Shown piece after piece: positions 21,303 to 32,899 of a stretch of 64,000 nt of DNA (positions are counted from its first letter, which is position 1; every line of letters begins with the position of its first letter). The DNA comes from Xiphydria camelus. Taxonomy: Eukaryota; Arthropoda; Insecta; Hymenoptera; Xiphydriidae. The translations under genes and the position numbers were made by a program. The notes below the pieces were generated by a model that saw nothing but the letters and a program-made list of their open reading frames with translations, searched no databases and was not told the DNA's origin. Where the stretch lies: positions 7,011,001-7,075,000 of the forward strand of contig OY783198.1 in assembly GCA_963678675.1 (NCBI GenBank), in the 5' to 3' direction.

Positions 21303-23334
21303 CGCACACAGGCGAATTTTAGGAAATTCCTGGCCAAAAGTCCAAAATCCAAAGTGTGTTTTTTCAGAAATTTTTACCTGCATTTGTTTCATTAGTTACC
21401 TAAGCGTCATAAACAACCAATTTTTTCACAATAATAGTACCCCGTTGAAAGATATTTTAGTACAAAGTGTGTTGGCGTTTGTTTAGTGGCTGTTTATACA
21501 TACTTGGTATAATTCATTATGGGATCCGTTGCGGAGGTGAATAGGTTATGTTATAAATATTGTACCATGTATATTTTTGGTAGCTTGCTTTGTTTTTGGT
21601 TTTTTAAAATCACGTGCAAGAGATAATTAAGAAATAGTTTTTAAAAATGTTGACAAAGAAAAAGTAATTTGCTTAACATAGCTTAACTGCGATATTATGC
21701 TTAAATTATGCCATAAAGTGTAGTTAACCAGTTTTTGTTAACTTTGGCTGCGATATTTTGCGATGTTGCCATATATTTTGTTTTGAATTTATAAGGGGGG
21801 AATCTCCTCCAAACAACAGATTTCTCAATAATGTTTTACAAAAAATTGAGAGCATTCATTGCAATGAATAAAATTACATAATAATATTGACGTTCAAATG
21901 TATACACACAAATTTTTGTATGAGTGAATAAAACAAAATGGCGGCGCTACAGCTGATCAAACTTAACTCCTCGAATTTGCGCCGTGGAACGCCCAGGTCC
22001 TTGTAATTAACTGAAATCAACGAACGCGATCTACATACCTCGTTAATCTAGGGTCAATCTCGACATAGTGCGGACGGTACATTTCGGGAATCTAGGTGGT
22101 AAATTCGCTTATAGCCCGTACTTTTTCCGGAAAGGTTTATTAACGAACGGATCGGAAATAAGCCGTCTCCCGCAGTACCTACGTTGGCCAATACCGCTAT
22201 GCGTTGATTAATAAGTCAGCTTTGTAAATAATTGAAAATTCAATTTTACCTATTGGGCAGCTTGGCGAAGAAGCCCAAGAATCCCGCAATAAGGACATTA
22301 AAAAAGTCAGAAACTCTTTTTCTAGGAAATTTTCACGACAACAAAATATGCAAGATATTTTCCATAATCTTTTAGTTTCTTCTGATCCCCTAATTTCCAG
22401 TATGAGAAAACTCAATTCTAAAACGATGAAAAAATATCCACTTGAAGTGGTACAGTTTTTTGATGAACCTGTTATTTCCGAAAATACTCCTACGCTACCT
22501 GCAGACGAAAGTGATTCTGATGATTCTGAATAACGTGTACAATTTCAATATTCTAAATCTTACAGATTTTATTATCATCATTATAGGGCCTTTTATTTGT
22601 CATTAGATAAGGTTCCTTTAAATAAATACTGGCTAGATTACTTAAATTATATCGTTTAATGTTCATTTTTGCACAATTACTATTTGTTCATATTGTTTAT
22701 ACTTTATGTAATATATATACAGTGTGGTTAAAATTTTACGTAGAATCCGAAAATAAAATAAAAATGAGATTCAATTGAATCATTTATTGTTAAAAGACGC
22801 CAAGTAACATTTTCGGGCATTTTCGTGTTTTGTCGAAAATGCGCATTTAGCATATAGACGCATCATTTAGTGCAGAAAGAATGCAAGTACGCATATCCTG
22901 CATGTGTTATTTCGGTGTGTCACTCAAGCCGTTTACTTTCATTTTGGAAAATTAAACGTTTTTTGCAATTCCTGAAAAGTTTGCCAAAAGTCACTTAGCT
23001 TGTTTTAACAATATACGATTCAATTAAACAAATTTTAATGCCACGTGATACCTGTTTTCTGGGCCACCCTGTATGAATTAAAATCATTTTTAGTGCATAA
23101 ATAAACAAATTGACTTCGTTTTTCCAAAAAATAAGTTGTATAAAATATATGAATTTTATGCAGGACTTTTGAACCACCCTGTATGCTTTTTAGTATGGTA
23201 ACATCTCAAACATATATTTGTATTCAAAATTATTGCAATATTTTATTATTCTTTCACCTTTTTGTTATTAAAATATCGTTTTATATACAAAAAATACTTT
23301 TGGCCAGGAATTTCCTAAAATTTGCCTGTGTGCG
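21303..23334. mobile_element. 2.03-kb DNA transposon of unassigned family
   Basis: The ends are near-perfect inverted repeats of about 38 bp. The left begins CGCACACAGGCGAATTTTAG and the right ends CTAAAATTTGCCTGTGTGCG; the repeat continues through GGAAATTCCTGGCCAAAAGT. A protein tail on the plus strand lies inside (22231-22533). A possible nested element with CAGTGTGG and CCACCCTG ends spans 22720-23071. No clear target duplication was found. Confidence 0.75.
22231..22533 (+). pseudogene. C-terminal coding fragment of an unassigned transposon protein
   Basis: An open frame of 100 codons ending at TAA 22531-22533. It reads LPIGQLGEEAQESRNKDIKK, then FSRKFSRQQNMQDIFHNLLV and SSDPLISSMRKL, and ends in an acidic tail, ESDSDDSE. 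The pattern E.AQE.RNKD..K.R...SRK.SR......HNLLVSSDP is, to my memory, the end of a protein encoded by a widespread animal DNA transposon. I cannot name the superfamily. The frame is closed upstream by a stop at about 22228, so the bulk of the protein is missing. Confidence 0.6.
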
Positions 23335-23623
23335 TCGGCGGGGCTTTGTACAAATACCGACTGGTCACGGGTCGTCGCCACAAAGGGAAGTGTACGTGAG
23401 TATGAAAGCCGGACGGTGGCGACGCCAGCAGACCAGTGGCGAAAGCACGAAATGCCAAAATCTCGTATTGACTATTGACTATTGAACGCAAAGGCGTTCC
23501 AATTCCTGTATAGATACTCTCGGTTGGAGGGTCGGTCGGACGGTCGGACGGTTTTATTAATTCGATAATCTCGACCGAGATTATTGATATTGACAAGAAT
23601 ATTTAAGAAATAATGGCTAGGTA

Positions 23624-23847
23624 CATAGAGAAAATAATTTACTTGAATCACAACTAAATGTATTTTTGAATAATCCTAAGAGCACATTTATTTGATTAGC
23701 ATGGATATTGATTGGTCGTATATAAATGTAATTAATTTAAATGAATATTATTTAGATCAAATCGATATTCATTCGACTCGAATAAATATGCTTTTAGAAC
23801 TATTCAAAAGTATGTTTAGTTCGACCACGCAAATCTTTTTCTCAGTG
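23624..23847. mobile_element. TA-flanked MITE, 224 bp (family I)
   Basis: The ends are CATAGAGAAAATAATTTACT and CTTTTTCTCAGTG, with TA on both sides. The interior has AATAAATATGCTTTTAG and its partner. It is the same family as 59204-59426, which shares the AATAAATATGCTCTTGG block. Confidence 0.75.
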
Positions 23848-24160
23848 TAGTATCGAACAAATATTTCTTGAAACAGACATGTGATCTTAAACATTTTTAA
23901 GGATAAAGATCCTTGGTCGAAGAATATATCGTTGGGTTACTGCGAGAACCAGATAAGTAACATTTTGGTAGTTCTGAGAAAATGGCACATCACTGGTTTT
24001 CGCTGCCGAAAAATATAGAAAAGCGGATTTAGCTATTTACTTTAGACTTACAGAGAACACTTACCTGGTTTTCACGGAACATTTCTCGATAGCTTTTATA
24101 ATCAAAGCTGCACTTAACCGAAAAATGCTAATAATGGGGTTATCTTGTTTTTGCAGTAAT

Positions 24161-24302
24161 ATACCGAATGTGTCGCATGGGAAACCGATCAGGTGGAGGC
24201 CTTCTGAATTTGAACTCGGCACTGCTTGGACGATGCTAAGTTGATTCGTTAAGAAATTCAGAAGGCCCCCGCCTGATCGGTTTTCCGTGCGACATTCGGT
24301 AT
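24161..24302. mobile_element. Short foldback element, 142 bp
   Basis: The left arm ATACCGAATGTGTCGCATGG and onwards to GGCCTTCTGAATTT pairs with a right arm ending GTGCGACATTCGGTAT. Arms are about 50 nt. It lies in an older repeat related to the 31055-31315 element (CTTGATTCAAGAAT is shared). Confidence 0.7.
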
Positions 24303-25647
24303 GCTCTTGATTCAAGAATACCTTCGCTGGGACCAGAAACATTTCCTGCGCGAAAAATATAATTAGGTACTCGAGCTTATCAATTATTTTCTCGCACGAA
24401 GAAAATCATAGTGTGATCCTCGAATTATATCATGTTTTTAATTAAAGGAAAACTTGTTTGCCGCCATCAATTATTTCTCTCAATATATTAACGAAAGACT
24501 CGACTATTCCGTAACTACGAATTTACGTTTCTATACATAAATCCGAAAGAAACTGAAATTCCTTCATTACAAAAAAATCCCTGCAATTAAACATACACAA
24601 CACTAATCATCAGTACATATACGCGTATATTTTGTTAATTCCATACGTATACGAGGCGTCCGCGCGATCGCGCTGTGAAATCGCGTCGAAGAGGGTTGTT
24701 CCGCGCATTCAGCGCGAGCCAAAAGGGAGTAGGTTCCGCTCGGCTGAATCGTAATTATTGTTTGCAGTAGGTAATGGTGGTTACGTGGCGAATGACGGTT
24801 CTCGCGTATGGGTCGTTATTGAAATTATCGCTGGCGCTCGGCTTTCGAAAAGGGTGGTTGCGTTTCGACCGATCGAATGCGACTCGTTCTTCCTCCTTCT
24901 CTCTCCCCCTCTCTCCCTCCCTCTCATTTTCAAGCGACACGCGGACTGGCAGGTGCAGATGTTGCCGACAGACTCTCGCGGACGTATCGCGGGGGCAAAA
25001 TCTCGAGAGAGATTATCTCGTCGGATGTAACTGGGAGAGCAAGATGTAAATGAAGTTTATTTTATTCGCACTGTTCCACTAATTAGAGCGAGTAATTACT
25101 ATAGACGCGAGAAGTGGCGAGGGGGGTTGGGAAGGGTGCGTGGAGCGCAAAACTAGCGAAATGGACCGCCCCACCCACCCAACCCTCCGCGGCGGGCTGT
25201 ACTGTTTAACGGACGAAGTCTGCACGTGGCACGCTAATTAGTTATAGTGCTAATGAATTAAGTTAATTATCAAAGCCGATCAGTCGGACGGTGTCTCTTC
25301 TTCTCGCACGTTGGCGCAGCCAAGCTGCCGCGCGCGCGCCTCGTTCCTCTCGACTCTGCCGGCAGCATTTTTCACGAGGCAATTCGGCGTGACGAGGCGC
25401 GCGCAGGTCGTTTTCATTACGGGCGAAGCTACGTGACGTTAATCAATTTGAAATCATCGCTAGATTTCAGTGTGCTTCACTCCTCCCCCCCCCCCCTAAC
25501 GCTTGTTTCATGCGCGTCGAAATCGCGTACGTGCGCGTATATGGAATGTCCTACAGTGGGACGTGAAATCGGCACAGTTTTCAGGGGCCGGTTTCGAATT
25601 GATTTATAACACGCCCGAGGCCTCTTTGAGTCGGGGTCGTACACATA
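24303..25647. other. No gene seen; CpG-rich, with TAATTA cluster
   Basis: The region is CpG-rich and includes a 12-C run at about 25485-25496. Two plus-strand frames and one minus-strand frame near 24755-25049 overlap each other and are not supported. Confidence 0.45.
25078..25276. promoter_or_regulatory. Cluster of homeodomain-type TAATTA sites
   Basis: CTAATTAGAGCGAGTAATTAC near 25079, in which two sites lie within 20 bp, and CTAATTAGTTATAGTGCTAA followed by GAATTAAGTTAATTATC at 25227-25272, in otherwise CpG-rich unique sequence. Such clusters occur in insect enhancers, but AT-rich chance matches are common. Confidence 0.25.
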
Positions 25648-26102
25648 CAGGGTGATTCGAAATGGGCGCACTTCCTCTCGTAGAGAGATTCTTCGTAAAA
25701 AACTGAACCGAAAGTTCCGGTACAAAATGTTTGTGCTCCGCCTAGTTTACAAGATAATCCAGTTCGAAAATATCCAATCCAAAGTCAGATTCAAGGGACA
25801 ACCAGGGCCGTGATAACTGGGGCCAACTTCATAAGACTGACAGACAAATTATGTATCGCGATAAAGTCGAATGCGAAACAGATAGGACTAACTATAGAAT
25901 GCTTACTCACTAATCTTATGAAGTTGGCCCCAGTTATCACGGCCCTGGTTTTCCGTTGAATCTGACTTTGGATTGGATATTTTCGAACTGGATTATCTTG
26001 TAAACTAGGCGGAGCACAAAAATTTTGTACAGGAACTTTCGGTTCAGTTTTTTGCGAAGAATCTCTCTACGAGAGGAAGTGCGCCCATTTCGAATCACCC
26101 TG
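25648..26102. mobile_element. 455-bp palindromic TA-target element
   Basis: The element is flanked by TA. It begins CAGGGTGATTCGAAATGGGC and ends with the complement. The arms are about 190 bp and nearly identical, meeting at CTTCATAAGA and TCTTATGAAG around a 72-bp loop. It carries no coding capacity. It resembles foldback derivatives of Tc1/mariner elements that start CAGGGTG. Confidence 0.85.
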
Positions 26103-26146
26103 TATATGTATACTCGGTTTTACCGTAAATAGGCGAGATATAGATA

Positions 26147-26405
26147 CAGAGTAGAACCCCGCACTAGAGGAATATTCGCACTAGAGTGGACTGTAATGAA
26201 GCGTATCGGTCGAAAGGCACGTGCCGGACCTTCCTAGGTAGACCGCCGAGTCCCGCAATTTACACTTTTAGATAGCAGTTCATTGATACGACACTGTTGA
26301 GGCACCGAGAGTCCGACCGCTTGCTGCTTTTCTTCACGCTTTAATGTATTCGCACTACACGGTGGAAATATCCCCCGAGCTTTCGTCTAGTGCGGGTTTC
26401 TACTG
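26147..26405. mobile_element. Pogo/Tigger-like MITE, 259 bp
   Basis: It is TA-flanked. The left end is CAGAGTAGAACCCCGCACTA and the right end TAGTGCGGGTTTCTACTG. CAGTAGAA(A/C)CCCGC-type ends are characteristic of pogo/Tigger elements. Further TCGCACTAGA and TCGCACTACA copies lie subterminally. Confidence 0.7.
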
Positions 26406-26655
26406 TACACGGATCGGTCGATATTCGTCATTAAAAATCCGAGTATATGTCTTTGATGTCATCGTAAATCGTGAAAGTTCGTAAAGAGGAAATGTTAATT
26501 ATAGTTGATGGTCTGATTATTGTTTATGAGAATTTAATCGTTGACAGGTATCGCGTGCCACATTGCACTTTTTTATTTAGCTGTGAGTGCTACGTTGGAT
26601 TTCGTAATTACACAGAGTAGAAAAATTAATGAGATCTCTACTGAAAATTACTCAT

Positions 26656-26833
26656 ACTTGCGAGGTGGCAAGTAATTATCAATTTACGTCAATAAAATCT
26701 TTTAATACATCAATTTGATATCTCTTCCTTGCAATCATGTAGAATGGTATGTGATTGCAAGGAAGAAATTTCGAATCAATATGAAAAAAGATGAAATTGA
26801 TGTAAATTGATGATTGCTTGCGACCCCGCAAGT
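26656..26833. repeat. Foldback with a second perfect hairpin at its tip
   Basis: The outer arms ACTTGCGAGGTGGCAAGTAA and TTGCTTGCGACCCCGCAAGT pair. Inside, TTCCTTGCAATCA and TGATTGCAAGGAA form a perfect 13-bp stem with a 14-nt loop at about 26726-26765. Confidence 0.7.
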
Positions 26834-28640
26834 AATTATCAGCAGATTCAACTAATTCTTCTTCTTCATGTATTTATGGATGCATATATTGTCTAGAGTG
26901 ACAAGTAGACTGGTGATCACGGGTAAATAGAAGTAACGCAAATCAATTTTAATTAATCCGCAAACACTTATATAATTGGAGAGGAATATATGAAACTCGA
27001 TTTCGAATCGATAAAAATCGATCTACGTCATTGGACCGGATCAGTTATAGACGCCACGCCGTCATATTAATATAGAAAATGAAAGAAAATAATTCGCCTT
27101 TCCCAGCGTACCGATCACTTATCCCAAGGCATCATTTCCGCGCCGTTCCGTGTCGCGTTCGTTTACCTCTTCCGTCGTAAATCAACGCGATCGACTTTCC
27201 TCTCGTCTATCAGCCGTGCCGCGCGGTCGCACGCACTTGCGCGTGTCATTTTGCTCGAGACTCTCGCGCGATAGTTGTACCTAATTCGCTTTCTAACGAG
27301 CATATATCATGGCGGCCCCGTCCACTCGACTTCTTCATGGAGATATGTTGCACCTATCGGTATAAATAAATGTATAAAGCTTCAGCGTAGAAATGAGTAT
27401 CCAAGCAATTCGATCTTTCCATAAAAAAATATTCATACTGTGAAATATACAATTTGTAATCTTTAGAAATATTAAGTATCACGTGAAAAAGAAAATGTCC
27501 GAAAAAATAATCATTCGTAGAGTTATAAGCGCGTTTTTCCGCAAGTGAAAAATGAAAAAAAAATACTGAATAAATAATTTTGTCTACATTTTTCGAACCT
27601 GCAATAAAAATATTTGTGAGAAAACCGAATAGCATTATGTTATTGTTACATATTGCTGTACTTGTTACACATTTTGCGTTTGGAGGCAAGTTTCTTTGTC
27701 GATTAAATGGTACCGTATTCTGAAGATTTAATATTTTTAAATTAAGCGTTTATTTATTGCGGAAAAGCGCTTATTCATAAAGTAATTTCATCAATTAGAT
27801 ATCACTAAATAACAATAAAATAGACAGGCGGCAATGGTCCTACAAATTTATGAAATTAGGCCGCGTCCATTATCGCAGTCTTATCCGCGACATCCTCTAT
27901 ACGAGCTTCACGCTCGAATCCCTGTGAACCAGCCTCGAACTCGTCGTGTCACCAGAACTAGCACGCGTCTCTCTCTTGAAACCTATTGTTACGCTCATTA
28001 AAATTGCAGGTTACTTTCTAGGTTAAAAGCTGCAGCGCGTGCATAAAGAAAATCGCAGAAGGTCGCTCATTAAATGCGCTCCTGTCGACGATTCCGTCTG
28101 ACTGTCGCATGTTTCATTCAAATCGACGGCGGCTACTTAAAGTCAGTCACGTCTTGCAACGCGTGATACCTGAACCGTTGTCACTCTCTCCCCATAGAAT
28201 TGAATTGTGGCGCATATTCAAATCGGTAGCCACTTTCGAGAGAAAGAAAAGTCGTTGCACTCACGTTGAACAGGAGTTGGTCGCGACAGAATCTCACTTA
28301 TCACTCAAATGCAGTCGAAAGTATTATGACTTCCATGTTAGCCGAAGAGAAAATACTCATACGCGATAAAAGCATTACCTTTTTTTGGGTAAAAAATATT
28401 CATATTTGAATTTTCAAATATTTATATTTGGTGAACCCTTCTTTATTAAATCATATAAAGGCATCTTCGTCGAAGATTGATTTCAAACGTTTACAGAAAT
28501 CGTTAGTAGCTTTCAGGAGGAACAACCCGCATCTCTGTACTCGCGTTAAATTCTTATTCTTTGCAAATTCTACAAGGTCACTTCCTATAACGACACAATC
28601 AATCCGACAAAAAAAGCAACAATAAGGGGCCACCGCTGCC
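26834..28640. other. No gene seen
   Basis: CpG-rich DNA at 27110-27340 is followed by AT-rich DNA. Antisense frames at 27354-27689 and plus-strand frames at 28109-28369 show no recognisable feature. Confidence 0.4.
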
Positions 28641-28870
28641 GTGCAATGGTAAAACCTAGTAACTCAACTTACTAGGTTTTAAATTTAATTTAATATTTAA
28701 CCAGCTAATATAAAAATTGCTTGCTTATGTCATTCCCTTCATATTTAGGTATATTATATATGATGATTTAGTATCTTCTCGATTTCATGAAAAATTGCTA
28801 AAATAAAACATACAAAATTATAATTTCCCACCATCTCAAGAAAATAAGTTACTAGGCTTTACCATTGCAC
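28641..28870. mobile_element. 230-bp MITE with GTGCAATGGTAAA ends
   Basis: The left end GTGCAATGGTAAAACCTAGT and right end ACTAGGCTTTACCATTGCAC are inverted repeats of about 24 bp. The interior is AT-rich and non-coding. No target duplication is obvious. Confidence 0.7.
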
Positions 28871-31054
28871 GACAGACCGGCAGTTCCCGATCGCGTGGCT
28901 GTCGCATGCGTTCACAATTTCCCCCATATCTATATCTCATGTGTGTGCATGAGACTCGCGTGTGCATCGATTACTCGACTTCTTTCATCAGCAAACGAAA
29001 TCGGCTCGATTTGGAAACCCGTTCCCTTCCCACTGGTCCATCCTCCACATATACGCTTTCTTCTTGTTTCTTCCGTGCCTCCCTCTTCGCCAAAATGGAA
29101 AGGTCCCGTTTTACCCGGTCATCGTCAAAGACCTTCCACTTGAACGTCACCTTAACGACCTCTAATTCGCAGAAGCAACGCGTTTTGCCCCGTGTAACTT
29201 CCCTCGACCAGTTCGACCGCCTCTCCTCCTCCAATTATGGACCGGATGACGTTGCGGGATGTAGGTATGACGGCATCACATCTGCCCCGTCGTCATCCAA
29301 CCAGTCGCACGTTTGCCGTCGCGAACTAGATCCCGTACGCGATACAGTCTAGCCGAGACTTCGTTGCGGAACGACGACGAGCTCCTTTTGAAGGCGTCGA
29401 AAGAAGAGTCGGAAGGAACGAGTCGGTCGCTCGCGCGACCATTAAAATCCGAGCCGCGGCGAAAGAATTGCGCTTCGAGAGCAATCCGATCGGGATCCGG
29501 ACGCTGAATCCCGTCGCGCGGGGTGCCGTTAAAGGCGTCGCGCCGCGAGCCGAGTATGACGGATGAGGATGGCTTATTTGGCCTGGAAATGTCACCGTGA
29601 CGTTTTCTTTTGCGTCTCGGGGCGCACGTGGTCCCGCAGCCAGCGCCTAGGCGCGGTAGTTGCCATTAGGCGCAACGCGAAGTGGAAATCGCGGGGTTGC
29701 GTTACGGGTCGTTGACTTTTCACGGAGGAACATCGCCGCGGGGATATTATCTGTGGTTATATCGTGTATTGTGCGCGGGGCTGACTTAATTAGGCGCATC
29801 GGACGTATGCGCAAACGCGGAAATTGGGGTGTTTCCGTGCATCGGTAACGGCGTGTCGTTGTTTTAAACGCGCTGCGCTGTATTTTCGAGTATTTTGGAA
29901 AATATTATTCGAGTGGAAAACCGCGTAAAGACTTTTCTCCTCGTATTTTTTTTTTACTATCGACACAACGTACGCGCTTTGCGCGCACTTAAAATTTATT
30001 CGTTATTACTCGATCACTTATTAGATCTGCATACTTTGGCGATTGGCAAAACGTCACTTACTCATACTTTCGAGATTCCAGATTTTAGATTCGAAACAGC
30101 GAATTCGGCTAATAAAGTTCACGGAAAGGTGAGATTCGTTGTCATTTAATAATCGGCAAACGTCACTTACACGTCGAAAATGATTTTACGCTTTCGAAAT
30201 TCGAGATTCGAGATAGCGAATATCGACATGTGAAGTCGGCCAATAAAATTCAGGGAAAAGTGGCTTCACTTTTTATTAATATTAGCCAATGAGAATATCG
30301 GAAAGGGTCTTACGTGACGTGTCCTTTTTACGAATGGATTTCAAATGTTATTCATCGCGTATTAATCGTTTGTTGTAATTTGTGGAACAACAGAAACTAC
30401 GAGAATAGACGTGGCCTGATTCATTCAAATATTTAATTTATTGGTAACTGTTCAATTTATTGCCTCACTATCGACAAATAATTAGGAATCATATCCTTAT
30501 CTTAACAATTATCTATATAAGCGTTATAGAATTAAGGAGAGCAAAGAGGGGTAGGATTGAGTCGACGAGACGATTTGCCAGGTTAGTGAAAAATACAGAC
30601 GGATAAATATTACGCTTAAATCAGTAGAGTAAATAGTTCAAATTAATTAACTGTCCGGAGGGAGGAGGGTATCTGTTTTCGCGCACTGCAAGTATAGGAG
30701 GAAAGGGGAATATACTCGTACGTGTGTGTGTCTATAGGAGGAGAACGAGTGCGTTCCCGCTTATAGCCGCGCCGAGGAACGCTAATTGATATCCCTGAGG
30801 ATTAATCCCAGTCGCGGGATCCCCGAACCCTAATGAATTGATACCTATGAACTCTCAAAGTACCGAAAGTTCCTCAATAAAATAGCCGACCGGATCCCGT
30901 AAATGGACTTCTGGCTTGTGTGTGTGTTGCAAAACCTTATCCATTCGGGTTTATGTCGACGTTTTTAATCTTTTATGCGAGATGTGGGGCAATATATACT
31001 TGGTAGTTCAATCGTTCAGGTTCATTCGAAAGAAAATACAATTAGTCTGTTGTA
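28871..31054. other. CpG-rich, no gene seen
   Basis: Bases 28900-29900 are CpG-rich and open in several frames on both strands, including a 148-codon frame that I reject. Bases 30040-30290 hold a degenerate duplication. A GTGTGTGTGT run lies near 30721. Confidence 0.45.
30040..30290. repeat. Degenerate tandem duplication, about 115 bp
   Basis: Two neighbouring blocks share the same order of motifs: GGCAAA(A)CGTCACTTAC, then TTCGAGATTC, AGCGAAT, CGGC(C/T)AATAAA and A(C/G)GGAAA. One copy begins at about 30044, the next at about 30154. Confidence 0.5.
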
Positions 31055-31315
31055 CACTAAGTAAAATAAATGCTAGTGTCGAAAATATGTATTTTAAATC
31101 AAGAACATACATATGATCTTACAAATTTTTAAGAATTTTTGGATCGAAGATTATATATTCTTGATTCAAGAATGCCGTCGCAGAAACAAGAAATTCTTTC
31201 TCCGAAAAAAAAACAATTACTCGAGCCTATCAAATATTTTTTGCGCGAAGAAAACCATGGCTTGATCTTGAAATTATATCATTTTTTTTGGCACCAGCGA
31301 TTATTTCTCTCGGTG
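31055..31315. mobile_element. TA-flanked MITE, 261 bp (family K)
   Basis: The ends are CACTAAGTAAAATAAATGCT and CAGCGATTATTTCTCTCGGTG in part, with TA on both sides. The interior carries CTTGATTCAAGAAT. Related copies are at 34883-35781, 41121-41212 and 52894-53306. Confidence 0.7.
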
Positions 31316-32398
31316 TATCTATATCCGTCCGACATATTTTGGAACGTACATTGCACAGTTATTGAATCGCAATCGCAATACAAGTAAGTGTATGTCAACT
31401 GGTACTTATTATAGGTATTATATAACGAAATATACGCGTTCAAAATGTTTTTTAATTAATCAGAAAACTCCACGAAGCTTCATTATCTATTTCTCAACAT
31501 GTGGCCCTTTAAACAAAGATTGTTAGTATGTAGCTCTTATCTTTTTCAGAAATATTTTATAGAAAAAATTCTCGGCGAGAATACATCTTAAGAAGCGCTA
31601 ATATATCTAGCTTTATTCGTTAGTTTTAATCTCAAAAAATCTTCTCTCGATCTCCAAGTGAGATACAGAATAAAAAAGCCTGAACAGCACCAAGCTAACG
31701 CGGAAGTATAGCGACTATTCGAAATCAAACGTCGCTCGCGATCCGCTCTAACAGCCCGAATCGTTCCCACTTCGGGTTCCGGTTCACGCGAGACGCGCGT
31801 ATAGGTGCGACACGAGACGACGTCGTTACAATTCTTGTATGAATACTTGTACTCATGTAGGTGCACGCGTGTAGCGTGCACGAGCGAGGAGACAGTGGTT
31901 ATGTGTGGGGCGAAATCTGCGACGGTGCCTTGTGTATATCGTAACAGGAGGAAGAGAGCGCGCCGCGGTGGGCGTGGGTGTTCCTTTATTGAACTAATTT
32001 TATGCCCCCCATATCTTCATACCTCCACCCCATCGCCTCTCCTCGCGCCCACTTCTCAACCCTCCTGGCAAACCCCGGCTCCTCTCGGCCCGACTCGCCC
32101 CATTACATCAACGCAAATATAACCAGTTAGCAACCGGTGCTCGTGTACGTGAAGGAGATACCGAACGCGTGGATCAGACCTATGCGAGCGATACTGCAGC
32201 CAGTGTCATCGAGGAAGATCGTCTCGTTCGTTGCAACTAGAAATGAAACTAGACGAGTTATTTGCTTGTAGACGCTCTTTAGTTTATTCTTGGGGAAAAC
32301 AACATAGGACTGCAGGGGGAGTTCTCTTAGCGTCGGACGGCACCTGGTCCTGGACGCTAGTAATATTTTTCGAAATAACCGTAATAAAACAAGAGTAC
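31316..32398. other. No gene seen
   Basis: CpG-rich from 31730 to 32110. Antisense frames at 31588-31881 and 32127-32411 are unsupported by splice sites or any familiar motif. Confidence 0.4.
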
Positions 32399-32453
32399 AT
32401 ATAATATGCACGCTGATACCCCTAATTATGAGATATCAGCGTGCATAATATAT
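32399..32453. repeat. 55-nt hairpin, 20-nt arms
   Basis: ATATAATATGCACGCTGATA and TATCAGCGTGCATAATATAT pair at 19 of 20 positions around a 15-nt loop. It abuts the next element. Confidence 0.75.
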
Positions 32454-32666
32454 GAGGCTAAACTTACTCTTGCCAGGAAACAAATTTCAGTGACTATTAT
32501 CTCATTATCTATGAGCTTTTGAATCATATTTGTGTAATACTTTTTTGAAGATTACGTTTCAATTTATTGTACAATGAAGTCTTATATCGATACAGGTCAA
32601 ATATTTATAAATAATGAGGTAATAGTGACTGAACCTTCTTCCCTGGCGAGTAAGTTTAGCCTCACA
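32451..32666. mobile_element. MITE with GAGGCTAAACTTACTC ends
   Basis: The left end TATGAGGCTAAACTTACTC and right end GAGTAAGTTTAGCCTCACA are inverted repeats. The interior contains TGACTATTATCTCATTAT and its partner. It is the same family as 50018-50225. Confidence 0.75.
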
Positions 32667-32671
32667 TGATA

Positions 32672-32899
32672 TGGGGGGTTGAGATTCATAGTGGTGTAAG
32701 TCAAAATTGTGGACTTAATTCAGTTTTGTTTTTGTTAATATGCCAAGCACTTAATCGAATAGCGAATGATAGAACATTATAGATCCCAAAAATTCATGCG
32801 TACACGTCCTTTTGAGTTTTTTATAGGATCAAATGCAAAAAGTGTTTTTTTTTTAAATCTGGATAATCTGACTTATGCCACTATGAATCTCAGCCCCTT
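32672..32899. mobile_element. MITE with GGGGTTGAGATTCATAGTGG ends
   Basis: GGTTGAGATTCATAGTGG at the left pairs with CCACTATGAATCTCAGCCCC at the right, an imperfect inverted repeat of about 30 bp that includes GTAAGTCA and TGACTTAT. It is directly downstream of the previous element. Confidence 0.7.

Noticed and set aside
24061..24342. 93-codon minus-strand frame with a perfect CCAG/GTAAGT donor
   Set aside because: Most of it is the foldback element at 24161-24302, so the frame is a by-product of a repeat.
28906..29352. 148-codon plus-strand frame
   Set aside because: Three plus-strand frames and one antisense frame are open at once, which points to composition rather than coding.
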